The notes: a model not told the origin generated them from the sequence alone. DNA of 64,000 nt from Spirochaetota bacterium (GCA_022711355.1 JAKLFE010000012.1:1-64000); one strand, 5' to 3'; counted from the stretch's first letter, positions 20,595 through 29,884 are shown. Numbers and translations: made by a program.

Positions 20595-21893
20595 TCAGGC
20601 CTCGCCGCCCGGCTCGGGGCCGCCGCCGGCCGGACCGGCGCCGTCGGGTCCCGGAGCCTCGCCGTGGGACCCGGGCTGGCGCCTCCGCCTCCGGCGCTTG
20701 GGCCTCGGGCGGCCCTCCTCCCCCCGCTGCTCGGCCTCGGCGTTGGGGCGCAGGAGGTCGGGCATCGCCTCGCGAGCCTGCTTCGGCGCTCCCCGCCTAT
20801 CGGCCGGTCCGGCCCTGCCGGAACTTCGCTCCGGCTTTCGCGGCCGCTGCAGGGGCGAGATCCCCCGGCGCTTGAAGAGGACGAGGACTGCCGCCTCGAG
20901 CTCGACCCGGGGGGGATTGAGGGGGGAGAGGAAGAGCCGGGCCTCGTGGACGGCCTCCCGGTAGGCCTCGGGCGTGTCGGAGAAGCGGCCCGGTACGGAC
21001 TCGAGGAAGGGCTTGAGGTAGTGGGCGAGGAGGATCGAGAGCCGCTTCTCCTTCGAAGGGTCGGAGGCCTCGGCGTCGAGCTCCTCGAGGGCGGCGAAGA
21101 GGGCCGAGCGGTAGCCGCGGTCCGCTGCGGCGAGGCGGCCCGCCTGGGGGGCGATGTGGCGGAGCAGGTCGAAATCGGCGAGGGACTCGATCACGGGGCG
21201 TGACTTGCCGGAGCCGAGGATCTTGAGGAATTCCTCGGTGAGGCGCGAGGAGCTCGCCTGGGAGAGGAGGAGGGCGTCGCGCTTGACCGCGCGCTTGAGG
21301 CGCCAGGGGATGCGGAAGCCGGCCGCCGTCGCGTACTTGACGCAGCGGATCATCCGGACCGGGTCCTCCTTGAAGATCGTGCCGAGGGGGATGACCGGCA
21401 CGATGCGCTTGGCCTGGATGTCCTTGAATCCGCCGACGTAGTCCACCAAGGTCGCGTCGTGCGGATCGAAGTAGAGGGCGTTCATGGTGAAGTCGCGGCG
21501 GAGGGCGTCCTCGTCGATGCTGCCGTACTCGTTCCCCACCGTGCCGTTGGCGATGGAGCGGAAGGTCGAGACCTCGTAGATGGTCTCGCCCGCGTAGACG
21601 TGGACGAGGCGGAAGCGGCGGCCGATGATCCGTGAGTTGCGGAAGACGCGCTTGATCTTTGCGGGCTGGGCGTCGGTGACGATGTCGAAGTCCTTGGGCT
21701 TCCGGCCGAGGAGGAGGTCTCGGACGGCGCCGCCGACGAGATAGGCCTCGTGGCCGTTCTCCCGCAGGCGCTCGAGGATGCGCAGGGCCTCCGAGTCGAT
21801 GCGCGAGGCGTCGATCCGGTGCTCGGGCTGGGTGTAGACGAAGGCCTTGGCCACGGGCCTTCCGTCCTCGGATCTGCGATAGCGGATGAGCAA
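20595..21893 (-). CDS. pcnB: Poly(A) polymerase I
   Basis: A 432-residue class II nucleotidyltransferase. The catalytic head has LVGGAVRDLLLG and the metal-binding DFDIVT; the neighbouring IIGRRFRLVHVY fits the pattern that separates bacterial poly(A) polymerases from CCA-adding enzymes. Domains for primer and ATP binding (RRDFTMNALYFDP, EDPVRMIRCVKYA) follow. The last 80 residues are basic and disordered (KRRRRRRQPGSHG), probably RNA binding. It adds 3' A-tails that promote RNA decay. The start is TTG at 21893 with AAGGCGAGG upstream; an ATG is lacking nearby. A promoter TTGACC, 19 bases, TATACT lies at 21966-21936. A separate CCA enzyme must exist, because the tRNA here lacks an encoded CCA. 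Confidence 0.88.
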   Translation of the reverse strand: MLIRYRRSEDGRPVAKAFVYTQPEHRIDASRIDSEALRILERLRENGHEAYLVGGAVRDLLLGRKPKDFDIVTDAQPAKIKRVFRNSRIIGRRFRLVHVYAGETIYEVSTFRSIANGTVGNEYGSIDEDALRRDFTMNALYFDPHDATLVDYVGGFKDIQAKRIVPVIPLGTIFKEDPVRMIRCVKYATAAGFRIPWRLKRAVKRDALLLSQASSSRLTEEFLKILGSGKSRPVIESLADFDLLRHIAPQAGRLAAADRGYRSALFAALEELDAEASDPSKEKRLSILLAHYLKPFLESVPGRFSDTPEAYREAVHEARLFLSPLNPPRVELEAAVLVLFKRRGISPLQRPRKPERSSGRAGPADRRGAPKQAREAMPDLLRPNAEAEQRGEEGRPRPKRRRRRRQPGSHGEAPGPDGAGPAGGGPEPGGEA

Positions 21894-21935
21894 AGCTGAG
21901 CCTCGCCTTAGTACGTAGAATGCGCTACGGGCCCT

Positions 21936-21966
21936 AGTATAGCTCGAAAGCGAGGACGAGGGTCAA
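21936..21966 (-). promoter_or_regulatory. Promoter of pcnB
   Basis: Minus-strand TTGACC (21966-21961), a 19-base spacer, TATACT (21941-21936), about 40 bases upstream of the TTG start. It overlaps the stop of the upstream hydrolase gene. Confidence 0.45.
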
Positions 21967-22919
21967 GGTCGGGCGGCCGAGGCCTTGGCCTCGAGCCAGG
22001 CGGCCAGGTCCCGCTCCACCTCGTCGCGGTTCGTCTCGTTGAGGATCTCGTGCCGGGCGCCGGGATAGGTCTTCTCGCTCAGGTCGGAGAGCCCGGCCGC
22101 CCGGAGCTTGCCCGCGAGGATGCCGGCGAAGCCGCGGGCCCCGCCGCAGGGATCGGCCTCGCCCGCCATGACGAGGACCGGGAGGCGGGCGGGGATCCGC
22201 GAGAGGGCGCCGCCCTCGCCGTAGACCAGCTCGAAGCCCGAAAGGAGGTCGCGGAAGAAGCCGTCGGTGCAGACGAAGCCGCAGAGGGGGTCGGCCAGGT
22301 ACTTGTCGACCTCGGCAGCGTCGCGGGATAACCAGTCGAATTTGCTGCGAACCGGCTCGAAGGCCTTGTTATAGGAGCCGAAGGACATCGAATCGAGGAG
22401 GGGGGCCTTGGACTTCTGGCCCTTCACGAGGCAGCCGAGGGCGGCGAGGCCGCGCGCCACCGGCAGGAGGCCCGGGGCTGGGGGCTCGACGACGCCGGAG
22501 AGGGCGCAGCCCGCCAAGCCCTCGCCGTAGAAGCCGCAATAGGCCTCCGCGAGGATCGAGCCCATCGAGTGGCCGAACAAGAGGAGGGGAAGGCCGGGAT
22601 GCGCGGTACGGATCGCGAGGGCTATCTCGCGGAGATCCTCCACCACCCGGCGGAAGCCCCCGGCCTCGGTGAGCCAGCCGAGCTCGCCGGGGGCCGCGGT
22701 GGCGCCGTGGCCCCGATGGTCGGGAGCGTAGACCGCCCAGCCCGCGGCGGTCAGCCGCCCGGCTAGGCGGGCATAACGGGCGCCGTGCTCGGCCATGCCG
22801 TGGACGGCGAGGAGAAGGGCCTTGGGCTTCCCTTCGGGCAGCCATCCATGGACGAAAAGGGCTTTATTATCCGAAGCGACGTGGCGGAAATCGGCGCTTT
22901 TCACTGCGAGCCTCCCCAT
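21963..22919 (-). CDS. Alpha/beta hydrolase, monoacylglycerol-lipase-like
   Basis: A 318-residue soluble alpha/beta hydrolase of the serine aminopeptidase S33/lysophospholipase group. The oxyanion region LLLAVHGMAEHGARYARLAG and VYAPDHRGHG precede the nucleophile elbow GHSMGS; the acid is in MAGEADPCGG and the histidine in PGARHEILNE. No signal peptide is seen, so it acts in the cytoplasm, probably on a lipid ester or lysolipid. The ATG at 22919 starts MGRLAVKSADF; a promoter TTGCCA, 17 bases, TACAAT is 15 bases upstream, leaving a leader of only about eight bases and no ribosome site. Substrate unknown. Confidence 0.85.
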   Translation of the reverse strand: MGRLAVKSADFRHVASDNKALFVHGWLPEGKPKALLLAVHGMAEHGARYARLAGRLTAAGWAVYAPDHRGHGATAAPGELGWLTEAGGFRRVVEDLREIALAIRTAHPGLPLLLFGHSMGSILAEAYCGFYGEGLAGCALSGVVEPPAPGLLPVARGLAALGCLVKGQKSKAPLLDSMSFGSYNKAFEPVRSKFDWLSRDAAEVDKYLADPLCGFVCTDGFFRDLLSGFELVYGEGGALSRIPARLPVLVMAGEADPCGGARGFAGILAGKLRAAGLSDLSEKTYPGARHEILNETNRDEVERDLAAWLEAKASAARP

Positions 22920-22934
22920 AACGGGTATTCCGCC

Positions 22935-22963
22935 ATTGTATGCGGGGCCCGCCCGGGTGGCAA
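22935..22963 (-). promoter_or_regulatory. Promoter of the alpha/beta hydrolase gene
   Basis: Minus-strand TTGCCA (22963-22958), 17 bases, TACAAT (22940-22935). Both hexamers are good matches. Confidence 0.55.
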
Positions 22964-22995
22964 GGAAAGAAAAAAGCGATCGGCGCGGATTTCGC

Positions 22996-23023
22996 TCAAG
23001 TCGGAGCTCCGAGCTGCCGATAG
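22996..23023 (+). promoter_or_regulatory. Possible sigma-28 promoter for flaB
   Basis: TCAAG (22996-23000), 15 bases, GCCGATAG (23016-23023) resembles the flagellar sigma-28 pattern TAAA-N15-GCCGATAA, with one mismatch on each side and the spacer one base long. It would leave a leader of about 290 bases before the first flaB. The rest of the gap 22920-23322 holds a small GC hairpin (about 23091-23110) and no gene. Confidence 0.35.
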
Positions 23024-23322
23024 GGATGGAACGAGGGGAATGCCGGCGAAGGTCTATCCTGAGATGGCTTCCCCTTTCATAGTGATTGTCGGCCCCTGCG
23101 GGGCGGGCTTTAGCGAAATGTTGAACGCAAGCGGCGTGCCAATTCGCAGCCCTCCCGCCAGAGACCGAGAGGAAAGGAGGCTGGTCGGGGGAAGAGACGC
23201 ATGGAATAGGTCTTTTTCCGCGCCCACGCGCGACGCGACCGGCGGCAAGCCGGAGCGAGCGCGGCCGCGAAGGAATCCTCGGGGCAAGGATGCCCCGTAC
23301 ACACGTCCAAGGAGGATGGAAT

Positions 23323-24183
23323 ATGATCATCAACCACAACCTGAGCGCCATGTTCGCGGACCGCTCGCTCCGCGTGACCAACCTCGGCGTCGAGAAGGGC
23401 ATGGAGAAGCTCTCCTCCGGCATGCGGATCAACCGCGCCGGGGACGACGCCTCCGGCCTGGCCGTGTCCGAGAAGATGCGCAGCCAGATCCGCGGCCTGA
23501 ACCAGGCCTCGAAGAACGCCGCCAACGGCATCTCCTTCATCCAGACTACCGAGGGCTACCTCCAGGAGAGCCAGGACATCATCCAGCGCCTCCGCGAGCT
23601 CTCCGTCCAGGCTTCCAACGGCGTCTATACCCAGGAAGACCGGATGCAGATCCAGGTCGAGGTCAGCCAGCTCGTCGACGAGATCGACCGCATCGCCAGC
23701 CACGCCCAGTTCAACGGCATGAACCTCCTGACCGGCCGCTTCGCCAAGGACAACGGCGAGAACATGGTCACCGGCTCGATGTGGTTCCACATCGGCGCCA
23801 ACATGGACCAGCGCGAGCGGGTCTACATCGGCACCATGACCGCCAAGGCCCTGGGCGTCCGGAACGTCGGCAACGACGGCATCGTCACCCTCCAGGACTC
23901 CGACTCCGCGAACCGGACCATCGGCGTCCTCGACGAGGCGCTCAAGCGGGTCAACAAGCAGCGCGCCGACCTCGGCGCCTACCAGAACCGACTCGAGCAC
24001 GCCGTGAAGGGCATCGACGTCGGCGCCGAGAACCTCCAGGCCGCCGAGAGCCGCATCCGCGACACCGACATGGCCAACGAGATGGTCGAGTACACCAAGA
24101 ACAGGATCCTCGCCCAGTCCGGCGGGGCCATGCTGGCCCAGGCGAACCAGAAGACCCAGCAGGTCTTGCAGCTGCTCCAGTAA
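23323..24183 (+). CDS. flaB: Flagellin FlaB (first copy)
   Basis: A 286-residue flagellin of spirochaete FlaB size, with the conserved N-terminal D0/D1 helices ([33 protein letters not shown]) and C-terminal helices ([16 protein letters not shown], ending LQLLQ) and only a short middle. In spirochaetes FlaB proteins form the core of the periplasmic flagellar filament and leave by the flagellar type III route, so no signal peptide is expected. AAGGAGG lies seven bases before the ATG. A second flaB follows after 235 bases, separated by two hairpins. The block CCGTACACAC stands 18 bases before the start and recurs before the second copy. Confidence 0.96.
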   Translation: MIINHNLSAMFADRSLRVTNLGVEKGMEKLSSGMRINRAGDDASGLAVSEKMRSQIRGLNQASKNAANGISFIQTTEGYLQESQDIIQRLRELSVQASNGVYTQEDRMQIQVEVSQLVDEIDRIASHAQFNGMNLLTGRFAKDNGENMVTGSMWFHIGANMDQRERVYIGTMTAKALGVRNVGNDGIVTLQDSDSANRTIGVLDEALKRVNKQRADLGAYQNRLEHAVKGIDVGAENLQAAESRIRDTDMANEMVEYTKNRILAQSGGAMLAQANQKTQQVLQLLQ

Positions 24184-24195
24184 GGTAGTACTATT

Positions 24196-24231
24196 ACGGA
24201 GAAGGGGGCCCCTCGGGGCCTCCTTCTCCGT
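24196..24231 (+). terminator. Terminator after first flaB
   Basis: A long stem ACGGAGAAGG plus GGCCCC pairs with GGGGCC plus CCTTCTCCGT, with single-base bulges and a two-base loop. The following tract (CGGTCTTTG) is only weakly T-rich, so termination may be partial. Confidence 0.7.
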
Positions 24232-24269
24232 CGGTCTTTGAAAAATACCCTCCCGCGAGCACAAGGCGA

Positions 24270-24299
24270 GGAAAGCGTCCGTCAGAAGGGACGCTTTCC
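24270..24299 (+). terminator. Second hairpin between the flaB genes
   Basis: A perfect 11-bp stem (GGAAAGCGTCC / GGACGCTTTCC) with a loop of GTCAGAA plus an extra paired or loop base and a weak T tract. It could be a second terminator, an mRNA stabiliser or part of the second flaB leader. Confidence 0.5.
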
Positions 24300-24418
24300 T
24301 TGTCGCACGGGGAAGAACGGACGGGAAAGGCGCGAATCCAATTCCCGCCCCCATCGGCGTGCGCGCAAGGCAAGACGGCGGCATGGAAGGCTGCCGTACA
24401 CACCTCAAGGAGGGTCAC

Positions 24419-25267
24419 ATGATCATTAACCACAACATGAGCGCCATGTACGCGAATCGTACGCTCGGCGGCACCGGGATCGACATCTCGAAGAACATCG
24501 AGAAGCTCTCTTCCGGCCAGCGCATCAACCGGGCGGGCGACGACGCGTCGGGCCTCGCGGTATCGGAGAAGCTCCGGAGCCAGGTCCGCGGCCTCAACCA
24601 GGCCACGCGGAACATCGAGAACGGGATTTCGTTCATCCAGACCACGGAAGGCTACCTCCAGGAGACGCAGGACATCCTGCACCGCATGCGCGAGCTCGCG
24701 GTCCAGGGGGCCAACGGCGTCTATACCGCCGAGGACCGCATGCAGATCCAGGTCGAGGTGTCCCAGCTCGTCGACGAGATCAACCGGATCGCGTCCCACG
24801 CGCAGTTCAACGGGATGAACATCCTGACCGGCCGCTTCGCCAAGGAAGGTACCCAGGTCATGCAGTTCCAGGTCGGCGCGAACATGGACCAGTCCAAGCG
24901 CGTCTTCATCGGGACGATGACCGCCCAGGCCCTCGGGCTCACGGGCGCGCAGGGCACCGGCGAGATGCTCAACATCGAGACCCCGGAGGTCGCCAACGCG
25001 TCCATCGGCAAGCTCGACACCGCCCTCAAGGTGGTCAACAAGCAGCGCGCCGACCTCGGCGCCTACCAGAACCGCTTCGAGATGGCGGCGAAGGGCGTGT
25101 CCGTGGCGGCGGAGAACCTCCAGGCCGCCGAGAGCCGGATCCGCGACACCGATATGGCCAGCGAGATGGTGAACTACGTGAAGAACCAGATCCTGGACAG
25201 GGCTGGCGGGGCTATGCTCGCGCAGGCCAACACCCGCGCTCAGAACGTAATGCAGCTTTTAGGCTGA
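24419..25267 (+). CDS. flaB: Flagellin FlaB (second copy)
   Basis: A 282-residue paralogue of the preceding flagellin, with the same D0/D1 ends ([33 protein letters not shown] and [18 protein letters not shown]) and a slightly shorter variable middle. Spirochaetes commonly carry several FlaB proteins that are mixed in one filament core. AAGGAGG precedes the ATG at 24419 by seven bases; CCGTACACAC at 24394-24403 repeats the leader block of the first copy. No separate promoter is clear in the gap, so it may depend on read-through or an unrecognised start. A terminator separates it from flaG. Confidence 0.96.
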   Translation: MIINHNMSAMYANRTLGGTGIDISKNIEKLSSGQRINRAGDDASGLAVSEKLRSQVRGLNQATRNIENGISFIQTTEGYLQETQDILHRMRELAVQGANGVYTAEDRMQIQVEVSQLVDEINRIASHAQFNGMNILTGRFAKEGTQVMQFQVGANMDQSKRVFIGTMTAQALGLTGAQGTGEMLNIETPEVANASIGKLDTALKVVNKQRADLGAYQNRFEMAAKGVSVAAENLQAAESRIRDTDMASEMVNYVKNQILDRAGGAMLAQANTRAQNVMQLLG

Positions 25268-25337
25268 CGGAAATCCGTTCATAAGGGGTAAGGAGAGACT
25301 TCTGGACGTCTTCTTTCCAATTCCCCGTGTCACCTCG

Positions 25338-25369
25338 GCGGGGGGGGATCGCGCCCCTCCCCCGCTTTT
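25338..25369 (+). terminator. Terminator after second flaB
   Basis: Stem GCGGGGG / CCCCCGC extended by further G:C pairs, loop around ATCGCG, followed by TTTTCTTG. It would let flagellins be made in excess of the downstream cap genes. Confidence 0.75.
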
Positions 25370-25395
25370 CTTGAAAACCTAGTCGGAGGCTCATC

Positions 25396-25728
25396 ATGGC
25401 TCTCGACGTTTCATCCATATCCTCGCTGGCCACCGCGGAAGGCGCTCGCCAGGCGGCGGCGGCACTGACGGCCGCCGGGCCGAAGGCCCGCCCGGCCGGC
25501 CGCGAGGCGGCCGACCTCGGCTCCGTCATGGCCGACCTCCAGCGCGTGAGCGCCACCTTCAACCGCCGCCTCTCCTTCAGCATGAACGAGAAGCTCGGCC
25601 AGGTGGTGGTCAAGGTCATCGATGCCGACACCGATAAGGTAGTCAAGGAGATCCCGCCCGAGGAGCTCCAGCACGTCTACGAGCGCATCCGCGAGGTGAT
25701 CGGCCTCCTCCTCGACGAGCAGGCCTAG
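25396..25728 (+). CDS. flaG: FlaG family protein
   Basis: A 110-residue protein. The N-terminal 40 residues are Ala-rich and variable, and the C-terminal half is the FlaG domain: RRLSFSMNEKLGQVVVKVID, then TDKVVKEIPPEEL. FlaG is encoded next to fliD in many flagellated bacteria and affects filament length, but its mechanism is unclear. GGAGG lies before the ATG. It is followed by fliD after 80 bases and belongs to the filament-assembly part of the cluster. Confidence 0.88.
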   Translation: MALDVSSISSLATAEGARQAAAALTAAGPKARPAGREAADLGSVMADLQRVSATFNRRLSFSMNEKLGQVVVKVIDADTDKVVKEIPPEELQHVYERIREVIGLLLDEQA

Positions 25729-25808
25729 CCGACCTCCCGCGCGCGGCGGCTCGCGCGCGGCGCCTCGTACGCGGCTGCTCGCGGGCGGCCTCCCAAGCAG
25801 GGGCGCGA

Positions 25809-27845
25809 ATGTCCGATCTCTCCATTCCCGGCGTCGGCAACAGCAGGTACGGCACCGACAAGATGATCGAAGGCCTCATGAAGCTCGAGCGCGCCCCGCG
25901 CGACAAGGCGGCGGAGCGCGTAAAGGCCCTCGACGAGCAGAAGGCCTCCTGGCTCGGCGTCAACCAGCGCGCCGCGAGCCTCCGGGAGAGCGCCAGGTCC
26001 CTTTTCTCCTTCCGGAATCCCTTCAACGAGCGCATAGCCAAGTCCGCGAACGAGGACGTCCTCAGCGCCACGGCCACCCGCGAGGCCCTCGAGCAGACCC
26101 GGATGGTCTCCGTGGAGCGGGCCGCCGCGGCCGACCGCTTCCTCTCGAATGAGCTGCCCAAGGATTACAAGGTTCCCGCCGGAACCTACTCCCTATCCGT
26201 CGGCGAGAAGAACCTCGAGCTCCGCTACGGAGGCGGCAGCCTCCAGGACTTCGCGGAGGCCCTCAGCCGCAAGGGGGCGAACCTCCTCCGCGCCCAGGTC
26301 GTGACGGTCAAGCCGGACACCAAGTCCTTAGTGATCGAGTCCCTGAAGACCGGGGCGGCCAATAGGCTCTCCTTCGCCGGAGACGCGGAGAAGCTCGCCT
26401 TGGAGACGGGGCTGGTCGAGCGGGCCGTCTCCTCCCGCAGGGATTTCGACCTCGGGAAGCCCCTCCCCTGGGAGCGCCCCCTGGACCGGAGCCTCGTGAG
26501 CTCGGCCGCGGGAGTGCTCTCGATGGCGGCCGGAGGGGCGATGGGCACGGTCGCTGAGGCCAAGCTGGTCCTCCCCTCCCCCCTGAAATCGGCCGGGATG
26601 GTCCTCGAGCTCAGCTACCGCCTCGTCCCGCTCGCCCAGGCGGCCGAGGCGAGCCCTCCTCCCGGGCCGAGCATCGGCCCCTCGGGCCAGGCGAGCTACG
26701 AAGGCATCACGATCCAGGGGGCCCCCTCGGCGACGGGCCTGCCCGAGTGGTCCCCCCCCCCGAGGCCGCCCCGGATCGAGGACCGCTCGATGGCCAGCCT
26801 CATCGGCCCCGACGGAGGGGCGATCGCCCTGCCTGAGCTCCAGGACGGGGAAGGCGAGCAGCTCCTCAGGATCGAGCTCGCCGGCTACCTGCCCGAGCTC
26901 GCCGGGCTGGGATTCCGGGTCCGCGACACCACGAGGCGGCTCGAGCTCCTCGGGGCCCGGGTCTTCGACCCGGCCGAAGCCGGGGGCTTCCGGCCCCTGC
27001 GGCCGGTCTCGACGGCCCAGGACGCGGCCTTTTCCGTGGACGGCATCAAGGCGACGAGGCCTTCCAACGAGGTCTCGGATATGGTCCCCGGGGTGACCCT
27101 TAACCTCAAAGGTCCCTCGGAGAAGCCCGTGAAGCTGACGATCGAGCCCGATCGCGAGGCGGCCCAGGAAGCGATCATCAAGCTCGTCGGGGGCTACAAC
27201 CGGCTCATGGCGGACATAAATATCCTGACCAGGGCCGACGAGTCCCTCATCGGCGAGCTCGACTACCTCTCGGACGAGGAGCGAAAGACCGCCAAGCAGC
27301 GGCTCGGCATCCTGCAAGGCGACTCGACCCTGAACCTCCTCCGCTCCGCCCTCCAGCGGACGATGGCCGAGCCCTACGAGACGAAGGACGGGAACGCGAT
27401 GGCCCTGGCCGCCCAGCTCGGCATCGCCACCAACGCCCGCGCCCCCGGGGCCGCCGGGGGCTACGACAAGGCCAAGATGCGCGGCTACCTCGAGATCGAT
27501 GAGGACAGCCTCAAGAAGGCCCTGGTCGACCACTTCGAGGCGGCCAAGCAGCTCTTCGGCAACGACACCGACGGCGACCTGATCGTGAACTCGGGCCTCG
27601 CCTACGCCCTCGACGCGGCGCTCCGGCCCTACGTCGAGACGGGGGGCATACTCTCCCTGAAGACCGGCACCATCGACGCGCAGCGGGCGCGGGAGAAGAC
27701 CTCGATCGAGACCATGGACCGGCAGCTCGCCGCCAAGGAGGCCGAGCTCAGGCGCAAGTACGGCGCGATGGAAGGGGCCCTCCAGCGCATGGAGGGCACG
27801 GCCGGCTCGATCGACAACTTCAACAAGCAGAACCTCGGCGACTAG
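25809..27845 (+). CDS. fliD: Flagellar filament cap FliD
   Basis: A 678-residue protein of the long spirochaete FliD type. The N-terminal FliD_N region (SIPGVGNSRYGTDKMIEGLM, then a coiled coil with DEQKASWLGVNQRAASLR) and the C-terminal FliD_C region (VKLTIEPDREAAQEAIIKLV, ending SIDNFNKQN) are clear. The Pro-rich middle (about residues 280-330, PPPGPS and SPPPRPPRIED) is a variable insert. FliD caps the growing filament and folds flagellins. The start MSDLSIPGVG fits the family, though the ribosome site is weak (AGGGGCGC). The next gene follows after 20 bases. Confidence 0.93.
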   Translation: MSDLSIPGVGNSRYGTDKMIEGLMKLERAPRDKAAERVKALDEQKASWLGVNQRAASLRESARSLFSFRNPFNERIAKSANEDVLSATATREALEQTRMVSVERAAAADRFLSNELPKDYKVPAGTYSLSVGEKNLELRYGGGSLQDFAEALSRKGANLLRAQVVTVKPDTKSLVIESLKTGAANRLSFAGDAEKLALETGLVERAVSSRRDFDLGKPLPWERPLDRSLVSSAAGVLSMAAGGAMGTVAEAKLVLPSPLKSAGMVLELSYRLVPLAQAAEASPPPGPSIGPSGQASYEGITIQGAPSATGLPEWSPPPRPPRIEDRSMASLIGPDGGAIALPELQDGEGEQLLRIELAGYLPELAGLGFRVRDTTRRLELLGARVFDPAEAGGFRPLRPVSTAQDAAFSVDGIKATRPSNEVSDMVPGVTLNLKGPSEKPVKLTIEPDREAAQEAIIKLVGGYNRLMADINILTRADESLIGELDYLSDEERKTAKQRLGILQGDSTLNLLRSALQRTMAEPYETKDGNAMALAAQLGIATNARAPGAAGGYDKAKMRGYLEIDEDSLKKALVDHFEAAKQLFGNDTDGDLIVNSGLAYALDAALRPYVETGGILSLKTGTIDAQRAREKTSIETMDRQLAAKEAELRRKYGAMEGALQRMEGTAGSIDNFNKQNLGD

Positions 27846-27865
27846 GCCGAAGAGAGGAAGGACCC

Positions 27866-28759
27866 ATGGACATCTTGGTGAACGGCGAGGCCCTGGCCTT
27901 CGAGGAGAAGCCCGGCTCGAGCCTCGGCGAGGTCCTCGCCGCCGTCGACGACCTGGTCGAGGGCTCGGGCTCGATCATCGTGGGGATCAAGGTCGACGGG
28001 GCCGAGCTCGAGGCCGCCGGCTACGCCGAGGCCGCGGCCCGCCCCGCCGCGGAGGTCGCCTCCGTGGAGCTGGCCGTGGAAGCCGCCCGCGAGGTGCGGC
28101 TCCGCACGATCGGCACCCTCCTCGAGCTCCTCGGCCTCGTCGCCCGCGCCGCCGCCGAGCCCGCGGCCTCGGCCGAGGACTGGCGCTCGCTCCGCGAGGG
28201 GGCCGCGGACCTCCGGGACGCCTTCGGCGGCCTGTTCTCGGCGGACGAGCTCGCCTTCGTGCAGCGCCTCGCCTCGGCCCTCGAGGCCGCGGGCGACTCG
28301 CCGGGGGCCTCGGCCAGGGCGGCGGTCGCCGCCGAGGCCGCCCGCGCGTCCTCGGTCTTCGGCGAGCGGAACGCCGAGCTGGTCGACCCGGTCGCGGAGA
28401 TGCGGGCGGCGGCCCTCCTCTTCGAGTCCCGCGCCCAGGAGCTGGCCGACCTGCCCGTCCTCCTCCAGACCGGCAAGGAGGAGCTCGCCATGAAGTCGGT
28501 CCTCTATTTCGTCGAGGTCTTCAACAAGGTGATCCGCGTCATTCCCGAGCTGCGGCAGGCCGGGATCGACTCCGCCGCCATCCGCGTCGGAGACCAGGCC
28601 CTGCCCGAATTCTACGGCGCCTTCAACGGCGTGCTCAAGGAGCTGACGGGCGCCTTCGAGAACAAGGACGCCGTCCTCATAGGCGATCTCGCCGAGTACG
28701 AGATCCTGCCCCGGATGCGGAGCTTCTTCTCCGCCATGGAGGAGGCCCTGCCAAAATGA
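27866..28759 (+). CDS. Conserved fliD-linked protein, function unknown
   Basis: A 297-residue soluble, acidic, Ala/Glu-rich protein, mostly helical. The first 60 residues look like a small beta-grasp-type domain (MDILVNGEALAFEEKPGSSL). The rest is helical, ending in the better conserved-looking YFVEVFNKVIRVIPELRQAG and LIGDLAEYEILPRM. My recollection is that spirochaetes keep an uncharacterised gene at this place after fliD (TP0873-like in Treponema pallidum); I cannot confirm the match without a search. AGGAAGG precedes the ATG and its stop overlaps the PilZ gene start (ATGA at 28756-28759), so a flagellar or chemotactic role is a fair guess, no more. Confidence 0.7.
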   Translation: MDILVNGEALAFEEKPGSSLGEVLAAVDDLVEGSGSIIVGIKVDGAELEAAGYAEAAARPAAEVASVELAVEAAREVRLRTIGTLLELLGLVARAAAEPAASAEDWRSLREGAADLRDAFGGLFSADELAFVQRLASALEAAGDSPGASARAAVAAEAARASSVFGERNAELVDPVAEMRAAALLFESRAQELADLPVLLQTGKEELAMKSVLYFVEVFNKVIRVIPELRQAGIDSAAIRVGDQALPEFYGAFNGVLKELTGAFENKDAVLIGDLAEYEILPRMRSFFSAMEEALPK

Positions 28760-29841
28760 GCCCTACCCTCGTGCTGGCCCAGATGTACTGGAAGCAGTCC
28801 AATCCCGCGGAAGACGCGATCCTGTACATCGTGCTCGGCTGCATCGCCGCGGCCTTTATCCTCGTCGGCATCATCCGCAACGGGATATCGGGCTCCCTCG
28901 GCGGCTCGGGCCGCCGCTTCTCCCGCTCGGCCTTCCGCAAGGCGGCGAGGTCGGCCGGCCTCGCCGAGGAGGACCTGCGCTTCCTCGAGGCCTACGGCCG
29001 GGCCCTCGAGGTCTACAATCCCGACTTCGTCTTCGCCAATCCCGGCCGCCTCGACTCCTTCTTCAAGAGCGTCTACCGGCGGATCGAGGCGGAGACCGAA
29101 TCCGAGGCCGACGCCGAGGAGAAGCGCGCCAAGCTCTTCAAGGCCCGCGAGAACCTCACCAAGAGCCGGGCCGCGGGCGCGAAGGTCTCGAGCACGCGGC
29201 AGCTCGGCCGCGGCACGCCCATCACCTTCATCGCCCCCGGCGAGGAGTCCTACCCCACCATCACCGTGGCCGTCGAGGCGGGGGGCGTGGCGGTGGAGCC
29301 CGTCAAGGACGCCTACGGCGAGGCCATCCGCTTCCGGAGGGGGACGAAGCTGACCTGTTACTTCTATTCCCAGGCCCACCAGGGCTTCCAGTTCAGCACC
29401 CGGGTGGCCAGCTGGGTGCAGCTCGGGAGCAAGGAGGCCATGGTCCTCGCGCACAGCGACGCCGTCACCGCCCTGCCCGCCCGGTCCCACGCCCGCCGCG
29501 AGACCAAGGCGCCCTGCACCTTCTATCGGGTGGCGGTGACCGAACGGACGGTCAGGGGCAAGAAGCAGCGCGACGCGAAGGTCCAGGGCATACCCTTCCC
29601 GGGCACCATCATCGACATCTCGGCGGGGGGCTTGGGCATCCAGAGCGCCAACGCCTTGGCGGCCGGGGAGTTCATCAAGGTCGAGTTCAATCCCGGCGAG
29701 CGGACCCAGACCGCCTTCGCGAAGGTGGTGCGCATGAACCGGCTCAAGAACATAGGCGGCGTCATGCACGTCCAGTTCGTCCGGATCTCGCAGCGGAGCC
29801 TCAACGCCATCCTCTCCTTCGTCTACGGGTACGGCGATTGA
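28756..29841 (+). CDS. Membrane-anchored PilZ protein, likely c-di-GMP receptor
   Basis: A 361-residue protein with one membrane helix near the N-terminus (ILYIVLGCIAAAFILVGII, about residues 22-41), a helical region, a YcgR-N-like beta domain (about 155-240), and a C-terminal PilZ domain. The c-di-GMP-binding motifs are present: HARRETKAPC (RxxxR-like) and DISAGGLGI ((D/N)xSxxG). PilZ proteins of this layout couple c-di-GMP to flagellar motility. It is translationally coupled to the fliD-linked gene. An HD-GYP protein that could remove the signal is encoded 1.4 kb downstream. The spacing of the Arg motif is slightly unusual (RR then E-T-K), so binding should be tested. Confidence 0.88.
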   Translation: MSPTLVLAQMYWKQSNPAEDAILYIVLGCIAAAFILVGIIRNGISGSLGGSGRRFSRSAFRKAARSAGLAEEDLRFLEAYGRALEVYNPDFVFANPGRLDSFFKSVYRRIEAETESEADAEEKRAKLFKARENLTKSRAAGAKVSSTRQLGRGTPITFIAPGEESYPTITVAVEAGGVAVEPVKDAYGEAIRFRRGTKLTCYFYSQAHQGFQFSTRVASWVQLGSKEAMVLAHSDAVTALPARSHARRETKAPCTFYRVAVTERTVRGKKQRDAKVQGIPFPGTIIDISAGGLGIQSANALAAGEFIKVEFNPGERTQTAFAKVVRMNRLKNIGGVMHVQFVRISQRSLNAILSFVYGYGD

Positions 29842-29854
29842 GGCGGGCTTCTCC

Positions 29855-29884
29855 TTGACTCCCCCGAGCCGGCCTCCGTACAAT
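29855..29884 (+). promoter_or_regulatory. Promoter of the 86-residue gene and tsaEB, predicted leaderless
   Basis: TTGACT (29855-29860), 18 bases, TACAAT (29879-29884), then eight bases to the ATG at 29893. Both hexamers are strong and no Shine-Dalgarno fits, so the mRNA probably begins at or within two bases of the start codon. Confidence 0.65.

Noticed and set aside
23091-23110. GC hairpin near CCCCTGCGGGG as a terminator before flaB
   Set aside because: The stem is short, and no transcript is known to need ending there; it was only mentioned in the gap note.
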